NCBI RefSeq assembly: GCF_014636865.1
Contig: NZ_BMER01000001.1
Coordinates: 1,910,718 to 1,974,717 of the forward strand
Reading direction: 5' to 3'
DNA length: 64,000 bases
Origin: Parapedobacter pyrenivorans
Lineage (GTDB): Bacteria; Bacteroidota; Bacteroidia; Sphingobacteriales; Sphingobacteriaceae
Shown here: positions 1-8,191 of the stretch, piece after piece
Layout: each line of letters opens with the position of its first letter
How positions within the stretch are numbered: the stretch's first letter is position 1
Made by a program: the position numbers and the translations under genes
Notes under the pieces: generated by a model
Database searches by the model: none
Told to the model about the DNA's origin: nothing
What the model saw: only the letters and a program-made list of their open reading frames with translations

Positions 1-549
1 GGCAATGTCCCAAAATTGGGTGGTCCGCTCGCCAGCCTCATCTACTCCCCCCAATAGCATGGTGTCGTTGGGGTGTTCGGTTAAATATACCATTCCATCA
101 AGCAGTGCGGATTCAAATGAATTAGCATTGTTGACATAAGTCATGTTGTAGCCCTTGCATTTGAGGACGAGTGCGATGGCTGCTGCAGCCATGTTGTGGG
201 TAGACTGGATGAATGGCGTGGGGTTTAAGGATTGCCCTTCTTCGGCCAATAGGGCTTCCACAAAGCGCTCGGAATCCTTCAGGCAGCCCAATCCCGATCC
301 CGTGATGATGGCGTCGACTGCCGTTCTATCTGCTTGCTGTAAGGCAAGCCGGGAGGCGAAGATCGCCATACGCATGCTTTTGTTCATGCGCCGGAGTTGC
401 ATCGCGGGGATGAGCGCCTTGTAATCGGGCTCATAAGCCGGCACAGGATTTTGTGCAAAAGAAAGGATCGAATCGAAGCAATAACCCGGTTCAAAGGTGG
501 GCTGGATGGAAATGCTGCCGCTGCCGTGGACGTAAATGGGCTTAATCAT
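1..549 (-). CDS. beta-ketoacyl synthase-like chain-length factor (3' part outside window)
   Basis: Read by reverse translation: 183 residues from an ATG at 549, still open at base 1, so the C-terminal part is missing. It resembles the N-terminal half of type II ketosynthases (a GSGLGCL stretch near residue 85, a QSTHN stretch near 116, and GGVDEAG near 168). At the nucleophile position, where active enzymes have TACSS, it reads NANSF, so the Cys is replaced by Asn (about residue 143). This fits a non-condensing chain-length-factor subunit of an aryl polyene or flexirubin synthase, pairing with the ketosynthase just upstream, whose stop it overlaps by 8 bases (translational coupling). The family is inferred from pattern; the partner is inferred from neighbourhood. 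Confidence 0.8.
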   Translation of the reverse strand, partial: MIKPIYVHGSGSISIQPTFEPGYCFDSILSFAQNPVPAYEPDYKALIPAMQLRRMNKSMRMAIFASRLALQQADRTAVDAIITGSGLGCLKDSERFVEALLAEEGQSLNPTPFIQSTHNMAAAAIALVLKCKGYNMTYVNNANSFESALLDGMVYLTEHPNDTMLLGGVDEAGERTTQFWDIA

Positions 550-1756
550 GGGCGTTTGAGAATAGCAGGGTACTGCAATTACCGCCAAAGCCGAACGAGT
601 TGGACAGCACATGGTCAATCTTTTTCGGCAATAACTGGGTTTGCGGCACGATACCCAACGTTGTGATGGGTTGCGAAAAGTTCAGGTTGGGAAAAACCAC
701 TTGGTGCTGCAATGCCAATATGGAAATGACGGCCTCAATGGCTCCAGCCGCTGCCAAGGTGTGCCCCGTAAAAGCTTTGGTGGAGCTGAACGCCGGCACC
801 GCCTCCACGGAGCCGTAGATGCGTAGTAATGCCTGGCCTTCCGCCAGATCATTATTGGGTGTGGCTGTTCCATGTGCATTGATGTAATCAACATCAGCGG
901 CGTCCAGGTTTGCCACTTTCAATGCCTGTTTCATCGCCAGGTAAGCGCCTTCGCCGTCATCTGACGAGGCGGTTTGATGGAAGGCATCATTGGCATTTCC
1001 ATAGCCAGTCAGGTAAGCGATCGGCGTCTGGGTTCGCTGTTTAACCAACTCAGGCGACTCCAATACCAGATAGGCTGCCGCTTCCCCCAGATTCAATCCG
1101 TTGCGGTGCTCATCAAACGGGCGGCAATAGCTGTCGGTATAAATCATCAGTGCGTTGAAGCCGTTGATCGTGAATTTGGACAGGCAGTCCGTACCACCCA
1201 CGATGGCCCGATCCAACAGCCCAGCCTTGATCATCCGTGCTCCCAGCATAATGGCATTCGCCGCCGATGAACAAGCCGTACTGATGGTGGTCACAAATTC
1301 CGTTACCCCAATGTGGCGGGCCAATTGTTCGGTTGAATATCCACTCGGGTGCGTAGGGATGAAATGCTGATGTGATTTGGATACCAGATAGTCCTCATAA
1401 TAGGTCTCGGTTGCGTCCATACCACCCACCGTTGTAGCGGAGATTAATCCTGTTCGATACCCATCTGCCGGATCAATACCGGCGTTGACCAGGGCTTCTC
1501 TTACCGCCACTAGGGCGAGCAAAGTGCTTCGGGTATAGGCTTCATGGGCAGGGATTGCCAAACAGTCGTAGAGTGCCCCATTGTCCATACTGATTTCACC
1601 GACTAACAGGTTGCCACGATGGTGGGTTTGCACCTGCGTGATGGGTCCGATTCCAGGATTGGAACTCCGTAACGAGCTGTAATGGTTTGCCACATCGTTG
1701 CCGATGGCGGAGATGGCGCCCATTCCGGTAATGGCTATCGGGATAGGTTCCTTCAT
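542..1756 (-). CDS. beta-ketoacyl-ACP synthase (FabF-like)
   Basis: This 404-residue condensing enzyme keeps the full Cys-His-His triad: Cys162 in ISTACSSA, His295 in INAHGTATP and His332 in KAFTGHTLAAAG. It should elongate an ACP-bound polyene chain by malonyl condensation in the cytoplasm. It overlaps the upstream ACP by four bases (ATGA) and the downstream Cys-less partner by 8 bases, so ACP, KS and chain-length factor look co-translated as one synthase unit. Length matches FabF-type enzymes. The role in flexirubin polyene assembly comes from the darA/darB context. Confidence 0.9.
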   Translation of the reverse strand: MKEPIPIAITGMGAISAIGNDVANHYSSLRSSNPGIGPITQVQTHHRGNLLVGEISMDNGALYDCLAIPAHEAYTRSTLLALVAVREALVNAGIDPADGYRTGLISATTVGGMDATETYYEDYLVSKSHQHFIPTHPSGYSTEQLARHIGVTEFVTTISTACSSAANAIMLGARMIKAGLLDRAIVGGTDCLSKFTINGFNALMIYTDSYCRPFDEHRNGLNLGEAAAYLVLESPELVKQRTQTPIAYLTGYGNANDAFHQTASSDDGEGAYLAMKQALKVANLDAADVDYINAHGTATPNNDLAEGQALLRIYGSVEAVPAFSSTKAFTGHTLAAAGAIEAVISILALQHQVVFPNLNFSQPITTLGIVPQTQLLPKKIDHVLSNSFGFGGNCSTLLFSNAHD

Positions 1757-2007
1757 TTGCGACTTGCCTCGATGAAATCAGCCATGGTTTGGATGGTTTC
1801 AAAAACTTTCCGTCCTTCTTTAGGGTCAGCTAGCTTGATGCCATAGCTCTTGTCGAGCATCACGATGAGCTCCAGGGCATCGATGGAGTCCAAACCAAGC
1901 CCATCGCCAAAAAGGGGGGTGTCGTCTGCCAAGTCCTCTATGGCCAGGTCTTCCAGGTTCAGCTGGGTAATGATTTTAGCTTTCAGCTCTTGTGTCAATT
2001 CACTCAT
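1753..2007 (-). CDS. acyl carrier protein
   Basis: An 84-residue acidic protein with the carrier motif GLDSIDALEL. Ser41 is the expected phosphopantetheine site. It probably holds the growing aryl polyene chain for the adjacent ketosynthase pair. It overlaps the KS gene by four bases at its end and the upstream 207-residue gene by 8 bases at its start. It is one of two ACPs in the operon; the other is at 11578-11829. Confidence 0.93.
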   Translation of the reverse strand: MSELTQELKAKIITQLNLEDLAIEDLADDTPLFGDGLGLDSIDALELIVMLDKSYGIKLADPKEGRKVFETIQTMADFIEASRK

Positions 2008-2623
2008 CTTCTTCGTTATATAGTCTTTTTAATTGCTCAACGTTGTGCAGCGGTCCTGTTGATATACCAACGTGATAGAGCAGCAAATCGCACGTTTCCG
2101 CTGTTATTTCCGTCCAACCGCAGAGGACGCTTCCTGCTTTTCCGTCCTCCAGCATCGAGGCCGTAAATGGAACGAGAAACTCCGGCAAATAGCTGTCAAA
2201 AATAAAGAAAACATTTTCGCTTTGCAATTGGTGGCGGATGCTGATTTCACCCATGGCGATATTGGGTAGGGTATACACGAATGTGGAGGGGCTGGCGACG
2301 GGGTTGATCGTGTCGAAAATGCCCGTCGCGTGCCGGCTATCGGAAAGATGGCTGGAAGAACGGTTGGAAAAGATGAGCGCCGTATCGCGTTGATAAGGTC
2401 CCGATTCAAGTGCCATCAGCTCTACGGCTATGAAAATTGCCTTGCAAAGGCCATCCATCTTGTGGAATTTGGGGTAGTCGATGTTCAGATGTCGATACGC
2501 GGATTTAAGGAAGTCACCTATTGGCACTGAAGGTACGAGGTTGAAGAATGGCTTTCCATTTATCTGGATAGCGCAACCACGGATGCGGCAATATGATTGG
2601 ATATGATATTGATGCTTTTCCAT
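2000..2623 (-). CDS. truncated ketosynthase-like protein, probably non-catalytic
   Basis: 207 residues, about half the length of a normal ketosynthase. A stretch around LPNIAMGEISIRH resembles the region just before the nucleophile elbow in condensing enzymes, but no TACSS-type Cys follows and the two C-terminal histidine motifs are absent. Similar short 3-oxoacyl-ACP synthase-like proteins are known from flexirubin clusters. It lies three bases downstream of a full ketosynthase and overlaps the following ACP, so it may be a second partner or scaffold subunit. There is no frameshift sign: it has its own ATG and normal spacing. Function is unknown. Confidence 0.6.
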   Translation of the reverse strand: MEKHQYHIQSYCRIRGCAIQINGKPFFNLVPSVPIGDFLKSAYRHLNIDYPKFHKMDGLCKAIFIAVELMALESGPYQRDTALIFSNRSSSHLSDSRHATGIFDTINPVASPSTFVYTLPNIAMGEISIRHQLQSENVFFIFDSYLPEFLVPFTASMLEDGKAGSVLCGWTEITAETCDLLLYHVGISTGPLHNVEQLKRLYNEEDE

Positions 2624-2626
2624 TCG

Positions 2627-3754
2627 TCACACTTTCTGGAAAATGGTAGCGATGTTGCAACCACCGAAACCCGACGCGGTTTTCAGGAAAGAATTTAACG
2701 GTAGTTGCGTGCTTTTTGTAATCATATTCAGCCTTTGGCTAGTGCCTTGATGCATGAAACCGCGGGAGGGAATCAGTCGATTGTTTTTCAGGGAATGGAT
2801 GCCAAGGATAGTTTCAAGCAAACCGCTGGCACCTAAGGTATGACCATAGTATGCTTTGAGGCTGTGTAAAGGGGTGGTGGACAAACCGCTTCGTTGTAAG
2901 GCTATGGCTTCCATCTCGTCATTGTAAGATGTAGCGGTACCGTGAGCCGAAATGAAGTCAAGTGCCGGCTCACCGGCCTCTTGCATTGCCTCCTGGATGC
3001 TTTGGTATAACCCTTCGCCCGTGCGTGACGGGCCGGAGATGTGGTTGGCATCGTTATGCGAACCTACGCCTGCTATCCAGACGGCATCGTTGGTCGGTAT
3101 TTTGGAGAGGTACACCGCAGCGACAGCCTCGCCAAGATTCAGTCCCTTCCGGTCACGGTCAAACGGGCGGCAATGTCCATCGGCCAAGGCTTGGAATGCA
3201 TGGAAGCCCGATACAATAAATTTCGAGAGTTCATCGCCACCGATTACGATAGCCCGCTTGTATCGGGTATCATATTGGAGCAGCCGCCGTGCCACGGATA
3301 TTGCTAGGGAGCCCGATATGCAGGCATTTGAAAGGGGGATAATTTGGCTTTTGAATCCAAAATAGCGTTGGATTTCGTTGGTCATTGTTGAAATATGTAC
3401 CCGTTCTTCCGCAAAAGTCCGTAGGGGGTTGTGCAACAACGACACATTACCTTTAGTGGTTGCAAGTACCACCAACGTGCGCTCGTCTAATGGAATCTCG
3501 TATTCGGCGATCAGCGATGCTAAGACAAGGATGAACAGCTTTTCAAGACGTGTGTAGCGGTGTTCATCCTTGATGTTGCCTACCCAATGCGCTTCGTCAA
3601 TCCGAGCCGCATATATAGGCTGGTCGGCGAGCTGGAGATCGCTTATCTCCGTTACGGCCGTATGGCCGTCTACCACGTGTCTAAAATTCAGTTGGCTCCC
3701 TAAGCCGAGGGGAGTAATAGCCTCGTCGCCGACAATAAACACATCATCCTTCAT
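2627..3754 (-). CDS. beta-ketoacyl-ACP synthase, second FabF-like copy
   Basis: I chose the ATG at 3754 (375 residues). It overlaps the stop of the upstream thioesterase as ATGA, and the longer frame would run deep into that gene. Active-site residues are Cys145 in LSNACISG, His271 in ISAHGTATS and His305 in AYYGHTLGAS. It is therefore a competent condensing enzyme, although divergent from the 542-1756 copy. It may work with the short 207-residue KS-like protein that follows it by three bases. The substrate is unknown: polyene extension or one of the two alkyl chains of the resorcinol. Confidence 0.85.
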   Translation of the reverse strand: MKDDVFIVGDEAITPLGLGSQLNFRHVVDGHTAVTEISDLQLADQPIYAARIDEAHWVGNIKDEHRYTRLEKLFILVLASLIAEYEIPLDERTLVVLATTKGNVSLLHNPLRTFAEERVHISTMTNEIQRYFGFKSQIIPLSNACISGSLAISVARRLLQYDTRYKRAIVIGGDELSKFIVSGFHAFQALADGHCRPFDRDRKGLNLGEAVAAVYLSKIPTNDAVWIAGVGSHNDANHISGPSRTGEGLYQSIQEAMQEAGEPALDFISAHGTATSYNDEMEAIALQRSGLSTTPLHSLKAYYGHTLGASGLLETILGIHSLKNNRLIPSRGFMHQGTSQRLNMITKSTQLPLNSFLKTASGFGGCNIATIFQKV

Positions 3755-4170
3755 AGCAATCCATGTTTTCCCTTCCACTCGGCAAAGAATGGGGGATTGG
3801 TCAGCATCAGGTCCCCGTTGGTGTCTGTAAAGACCTGAATGGTTTCACCCGTGGCCACCACTTGCTCCGCAGCATTGCGTATGGTATACCGGAAAATCAT
3901 TTTGGCGGCCGGGTTGTTGATGAAAACTGTTTCGACATCGGCCCAGTCACCGTACCGAAGCGGTAATTTGTATTCGCAGCAGCATTTCACCACCGGTGCA
4001 AGGTATCCCTGGTCGCTGATGTGCCGGTAAGCGATGCCTAATGCCTCACCGAATGCTTCCCTTCCGTCTTCAAAGTACGTGATGTAATGCCCATGCCACA
4101 CGATGCCAAGGGGATCGGTCTCATTGAACCGAACGCGGAAACGGGTGGTATAGCGGAGTGTTTGATCCAT
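3751..4170 (-). CDS. hot-dog acyl-thioesterase (YbgC/FadM-like)
   Basis: 139 residues with the start of a 4HBT hot-dog domain: an RFNETDPLGIVWHGHY block near residues 13-28 and FEDGREAF after it. The Asp-...-H-G-H-Y pattern is the acyl-CoA/ACP thioesterase signature. It could release finished or stalled chains from ACP. It is sandwiched between an ABC permease (one-base overlap, TGATG) and a ketosynthase (ATGA overlap), so its product is made in step with the synthase. Substrate preference cannot be read from sequence. Confidence 0.85.
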   Translation of the reverse strand: MDQTLRYTTRFRVRFNETDPLGIVWHGHYITYFEDGREAFGEALGIAYRHISDQGYLAPVVKCCCEYKLPLRYGDWADVETVFINNPAAKMIFRYTIRNAAEQVVATGETIQVFTDTNGDLMLTNPPFFAEWKGKHGLL

Positions 4171-5456
4171 CAGGTTGTTCGGTTTCTTTTGTCATAGTAA
4201 ATAGCGGCCAGCAGTGTAGTGGCAAAGAACGCCAGCAGATAGGCCAATGGCTGTGCGATATCGATAGCGGTGCCATTGCGCAGGATAACATCATAAAAGG
4301 CAGATATGCCCCAATTCATGGGAGAAAATGCCGATACCTTTTGCATCAATTCCGGCATGATGAACGTGGGTACCCAAACACCGCCAAGGGCGGCAAGTAT
4401 AATGACGAAAATAGCACCGAACGGTGCGGACTGTTCCTGTGTTTCAGCAACGGTGCCGATAAGGATACCCAATCCGATCGCGGCGAGGCCCGATACGAAG
4501 GCGATCAGTACCATTAACGGGAGTTGGGTGCCGGGATCGAATTCAATAAGCCCAATGAGCGGGAAAATATACTTGGCGATCAGCAACATCAGCATAAACT
4601 GGATCAAGCAAATAACGGTATAGGTGATGATCTTACCTCCCAGGATGATGGCATACGATACCGGGCTGGTCCGTAATCGGATATACGTGCCGAGATTTTT
4701 TTCTTTTACTAAGTTGATGCCTAGGGGAACGACGATAAAGAAGATGCCAAACAAGATCCATGCCGGTACATTGTGCTGCACGGCGTTGGGTATAATGCCA
4801 TCGTTTCCCTTTTGGGCAATCGTTTCTTTGAAGGTGATGATTTCGCCGTTCAATAGGCCGGGATCTTCATTCAATCCCATTTCATTGACGAATACCTCGT
4901 ATATTTTCTGTACTTCTACCTTAGAGAGCATCCGCTCGATGTTGTTCTTTACGCTATTTCGAAACGTATGCCCGGCAGCTGGATCGAAGTAAATGTTGAT
5001 TTCCTTTGCTTTCCATGTCTTTTCTTTCGGTTGTGCTGCACTATCTGGTTCCGTGACTGCAAATTCACCCAAGATATGATTGACATTGTGGTTTACTTTT
5101 TCATTCAGCTCGCTGCTGATGCCCTTTGGGATAACTAGTGCGATCTGATATTCGCCATCGCTGACCAGTTCCCGAGCTCGTTCCGCATCAATCGGTTGGC
5201 CGTCTACCTCGGTAACCAACTGCACGTGGGGCGCTTCCGCGAGGTTTTTGGCCACCAACTGGCCAATTTCGCCTGCATCTTGGTCTACCAATATAATGGG
5301 TAGTGTGGATTCACCCACGGCTTTGAAGGTGCTTTCCTGGATGAGCGTTATGGTAATGATCAAGACCGATGGCATGAAAAACAGGATGGCAAGCCCACCC
5401 CAGTCGCGGAGTAGGAGCAGGACTTCCTTGTAGGCCGATACGATGAGTTTACGCAT
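4170..5456 (-). CDS. ABC-2 type transporter permease
   Basis: 428 residues from the ATG at 5456, which overlaps the ATPase stop by 8 bases; a longer in-frame start lies inside the ATPase gene. There is one N-terminal membrane segment (about residues 22-42, LAILFFMPSVLIITI), a large extracytoplasmic domain to about residue 230, and then five or six more hydrophobic segments. This is the layout of ABC-2 membrane proteins of the YhgE/DrrB type. With the ATPase it makes a two-gene exporter. Inferred cargo is the pigment, an intermediate or a lipid. Confidence 0.88.
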   Translation of the reverse strand: MRKLIVSAYKEVLLLLRDWGGLAILFFMPSVLIITITLIQESTFKAVGESTLPIILVDQDAGEIGQLVAKNLAEAPHVQLVTEVDGQPIDAERARELVSDGEYQIALVIPKGISSELNEKVNHNVNHILGEFAVTEPDSAAQPKEKTWKAKEINIYFDPAAGHTFRNSVKNNIERMLSKVEVQKIYEVFVNEMGLNEDPGLLNGEIITFKETIAQKGNDGIIPNAVQHNVPAWILFGIFFIVVPLGINLVKEKNLGTYIRLRTSPVSYAIILGGKIITYTVICLIQFMLMLLIAKYIFPLIGLIEFDPGTQLPLMVLIAFVSGLAAIGLGILIGTVAETQEQSAPFGAIFVIILAALGGVWVPTFIMPELMQKVSAFSPMNWGISAFYDVILRNGTAIDIAQPLAYLLAFFATTLLAAIYYDKRNRTT

Positions 5457-6201
5457 AATCTCTAAGCTGGCTTCCCGTGTGGTGGATAAAGACATTTTCC
5501 AAAGTGGTGGCCCCCGCTACGGATGCGATGAGTTCTTCGGGTTTGCCCTCCACCACGATTTTTCCTTCATCAATGATAGCGATCCGGGTACAGAAATGCT
5601 GCGCTTCGTTTAGGTGATGCGAGCTATAGATGATGGTGGTACCCTGTGTATTGAGCTCATGGAGCAAGGTCATAATGACCTCCTTGGAGTGCACATCCAC
5701 ACCCACGGTGGGTTCATCGAGAAACAGCACATTGGGTTGATGTAATGTGCCGGCCAATAAGTTGACTCGCCGTTGCATCCCACCGGAGAATGTTTTAATG
5801 GGTTTTTTAGCGAAATCCGCCAGTCCGACGCGGTGTAACCCGTCTGCAATCCGACGATTCAGTTCCCGGGAAGAAAGTCCATACAGACTGCCGAAGTAGT
5901 ATAGGTTTTCTTCTGCACTGAGGGTAGGGTAGAGCGCATATTCCTGCGGTACCACACCAATCTGCCGTTGCACTTTCCGACTGTGCTGTCGATAATTCAG
6001 GTTATCGAACCACAATTCACCCGATGTTGGTTTAATCATTCCGCACAACGTAGAAATCAAAGTAGTCTTACCGGCCCCATTTGGACCAAGTAAGCCGAAA
6101 ATCTCGCCTTTCCCGATCGAAAGTGACAGGTCTTTCAATGCATACCGATCACTGCCCGTATAGCGTTTGGACAAATTGCGGATACGGATGATTTCCTCCA
6201 T
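5449..6201 (-). CDS. ABC transporter ATP-binding protein
   Basis: 250 residues from the ATG at 6201; a TTG nine codons earlier is less likely. All ABC ATPase motifs are present: Walker A GPNGAGKTT (39-47), signature FSGGMQRR (138-145), Walker B VLFLDEPT (158-165) and the switch-histidine region SSHH (193-196). It energises the permease encoded immediately downstream (8-base overlap). A 121-base gap with a hairpin separates it from the BtrH-like gene upstream, the largest gap inside this pigment operon, so expression of the exporter pair may be tuned separately. Confidence 0.93.
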   Translation of the reverse strand: MEEIIRIRNLSKRYTGSDRYALKDLSLSIGKGEIFGLLGPNGAGKTTLISTLCGMIKPTSGELWFDNLNYRQHSRKVQRQIGVVPQEYALYPTLSAEENLYYFGSLYGLSSRELNRRIADGLHRVGLADFAKKPIKTFSGGMQRRVNLLAGTLHQPNVLFLDEPTVGVDVHSKEVIMTLLHELNTQGTTIIYSSHHLNEAQHFCTRIAIIDEGKIVVEGKPEELIASVAGATTLENVFIHHTGSQLRDYA

Positions 6202-6265
6202 GGGGCGAAAATAAGGAAACTTGTTCAAATGAAGATGTTTGCCCTAAATTTCTTATACATGCCGA

Positions 6266-6286
6266 GGCAATGAGCACGTCATTGCC
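6266..6286 (-). terminator. hairpin between BtrH-like gene and ABC ATPase gene
   Basis: A perfect 8-bp inverted repeat, GGCAATGA and TCATTGCC, around a five-base loop. It lies about 37 bases past the BtrH-like stop and 65 bases before the ATPase start. No T-run follows on the minus strand, so it may be an attenuating or processing hairpin rather than a full terminator. Confidence 0.4.
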
Positions 6287-6322
6287 CGGTACGGTTTATC
6301 GGAGATGAATACTCCGTTTTGG

Positions 6323-7318
6323 TCAAATGTCATTTTTGAGCCTCATGAAAAATTGCTTTTCCCGCGTGGCGAGATCCAGCAATTGCTGGGCAAGCTGTTC
6401 ATACACATCGTCTCCGGATTTACGGTTTTTGTAGATACGGGAAATGTTCAATGCAAAATCTCGCCAAGCGTCACCGATTGCGGTCATCTCTTCCGATCGC
6501 TGGGCGAGGGCCGGGTTACGGAGCAATGTACTGGCTTCTTGTAGAAAGGCTGCATAGATGAAGCGGAATCCACCGCCACCGGTACCGATCTCTTCCTGCA
6601 TGCGTACGAGCTGGCCCAAATAATGGTTGGTTTTCTTTACGCCGATCGTCTTCGGCCATTTCCGGATATTTCGTGCAACCCATTTCATCGCATTTACACC
6701 GATGATGGGTACCGGCGCAAGCATGTCATTGCAGGTCTGCCGGATGCCTTTCTTTATTGCCCTTTCGAGATCATATACTTCCGGTAACCGTTCCAGATAA
6801 TAGAGGTGTCCCTTGGGCGGCAATGCTCCTTTGGCAAAACGGACCCGCTGGAGCTCTTGTGTGCTGAGTTTGGTTGTGTAGTCCATCACCGGATCGCTAA
6901 TGAGGTAGTCATCGGCCGCTTTGCCATATACGACTAGATTGTGGGCATTGAAATGGAATCGGTACTCGTCGGGAAAATAGGTGAGGTGATAGACACCTAC
7001 CTGCAAGCCTACCGGGATGCCCTGATCGAGTTTTTCGTCCAGTACGGCCTTAGCCCGCTCTGGCGATGAAAAACGTTGGTGTCTCACTCGTATCCCCAAT
7101 CTCTTGGCCAACTTTCTGAAAATCCTGCCAGGCATGGGGCGATAGCTGAATCCCGGCGCAAAATTAACTTTAAGGAATGGCAAGTACACAAAGAATAGGC
7201 CGCTGCCGATACCGAAGACCATCGGCTCGGATAAGGTCATGCCTTGGTGATGCAGTAAATTTGAAACTACCCCATTCTCGCAGTGGGCAGATTGGCGGTG
7301 TTCGAAAAGTATGCTCAT
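6323..7318 (-). CDS. BtrH-like N-terminal domain protein (predicted ACP-dependent acyltransferase)
   Basis: 331 residues. The N-terminal half resembles the BtrH family, papain-fold acyltransferases that move an acyl group from ACP onto an amine in butirosin synthesis. Candidate catalytic residues are Cys13 (QSAHCENG), His126 (FNAHNLV) and Asp142 (ISDPV). The C-terminal part (about 190-331) is helical and corresponds to the domain that usually follows in this family. In a flexirubin cluster it could transfer the finished polyene acid from ACP to the resorcinol hydroxyl, forming the ester; this is inference. It is followed by a 121-base gap before the ABC genes. Confidence 0.7.
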   Translation of the reverse strand: MSILFEHRQSAHCENGVVSNLLHHQGMTLSEPMVFGIGSGLFFVYLPFLKVNFAPGFSYRPMPGRIFRKLAKRLGIRVRHQRFSSPERAKAVLDEKLDQGIPVGLQVGVYHLTYFPDEYRFHFNAHNLVVYGKAADDYLISDPVMDYTTKLSTQELQRVRFAKGALPPKGHLYYLERLPEVYDLERAIKKGIRQTCNDMLAPVPIIGVNAMKWVARNIRKWPKTIGVKKTNHYLGQLVRMQEEIGTGGGGFRFIYAAFLQEASTLLRNPALAQRSEEMTAIGDAWRDFALNISRIYKNRKSGDDVYEQLAQQLLDLATREKQFFMRLKNDI

Positions 7319-7325
7319 GTATGCG

Positions 7326-7727
7326 TTAACGAATAGGTGATTTCAACTGTGCCATGGTGATTCCAAAAACATCAGCATACTTCTGAAGTGTTTTCGTGCT
7401 GAGTTTGTCGAAACGGCGTGGCTGGAAGTGCCGCTTGACAAACCAACGGTGCATACCCACATAGTTCGCGAGCAATGGTAAATCCATGCGGTTGAGCTCC
7501 ATATAGTAAGCGATAGGGCTGAGTTCGCCAGCTAAGACGGCACTTTTGGTCATCGCTATCCGCTCGTCGATTAGTTTGAGTGATTCATTTAGTGCCAAGG
7601 TTTTCGCTTCCCAGCCGCTGCTGGGTACCGCGGTGTAACGACCGTTCTCGTCCACGGCATAGCAGAGCTCATGCACGTTTTTCTTAGCTAGGCTTCCTTT
7701 ATCTTGGGGCACTTCGTTTTTATTCAT
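7326..7727 (-). CDS. small helix-turn-helix-like protein of unknown function
   Basis: 133 residues with no export signal. The first 40 residues are polar. The C-terminal third reads like an XRE-type fold: LPLLANYVGM, then RFDKLSTKTLQKYADVFGIT followed by MAQL, where the last part matches the final helix of phage-repressor-like HTH domains. It lies seven bases from each neighbour in the pigment operon. It could be a cluster-specific DNA-binding regulator or a small structural subunit; I cannot decide. No enzymatic motif was seen. Confidence 0.55.
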   Translation of the reverse strand: MNKNEVPQDKGSLAKKNVHELCYAVDENGRYTAVPSSGWEAKTLALNESLKLIDERIAMTKSAVLAGELSPIAYYMELNRMDLPLLANYVGMHRWFVKRHFQPRRFDKLSTKTLQKYADVFGITMAQLKSPIR

Positions 7728-7734
7728 GTTTACC

Positions 7735-8187
7735 TCACTGATCTTTGGTCTGCAATAGCATTTTCATGGTTGCTTCCAGCACCGTTTTTCCATCCACGAG
7801 TACGTGACCTTGAATGTTGCAAATTTTCAAAAAATCTGAGGTAAAAACAAGCTCGGTGTGTGTGCAGGTTAATAGCTGGTCACCTACGCTCGGGAGTGCC
7901 GATACTTCAAGGTTAAGAATCGTGCTGATGACACCAAGGTTATTCTTCTCTTTATCCCAGAGCACTTCATCCGGTTTGATGAAAAAATAATTGAGGAATA
8001 CGAAGCTGGTTTGTGCGAGATTTTCAAGCATGCCCATCTCCGAAAGCAAACCCTGTTTAACGAAAATGCATTCGGGTTTTACCACAAAGGACGTTTCCGT
8101 TTTCAGGCCATCTACCTTCACTACATGGTCTACCATAACCATTGGCGGCCGATGGGGGATGAGTTCTTCGATGGCGGGGAAAGGCAT
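7735..8187 (-). CDS. 3-hydroxyacyl-ACP dehydratase, hot-dog fold (ApeI/ApeP type)
   Basis: I chose the ATG at 8187 (150 residues), seven bases past the end of the upstream dehydratase. The earlier TTG would overlap that gene by 20 bases. The FabZ-like opening LIPHRPPMVMVDHV and the helix motif LLSEMGMLENLAQT are present. It would dehydrate 3-hydroxyacyl-ACP to the trans-2-enoyl form; without an enoyl reductase in the cluster the double bonds persist, giving a polyene. The next-door paralogue suggests a heterodimer such as the aryl polyene pair ApeI-ApeP. Confidence 0.82.
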   Translation of the reverse strand: MPFPAIEELIPHRPPMVMVDHVVKVDGLKTETSFVVKPECIFVKQGLLSEMGMLENLAQTSFVFLNYFFIKPDEVLWDKEKNNLGVISTILNLEVSALPSVGDQLLTCTHTELVFTSDFLKICNIQGHVLVDGKTVLEATMKMLLQTKDQ

Positions 8188-8191
8188 GAGA

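Noticed and set aside
2952-3365. Long open frames opposite the ketosynthase genes (also at 974-1270, 13306-13923 and 17141-17788)
   Set aside because: They are antisense shadows of conserved enzymes with no family resemblance and odd composition.
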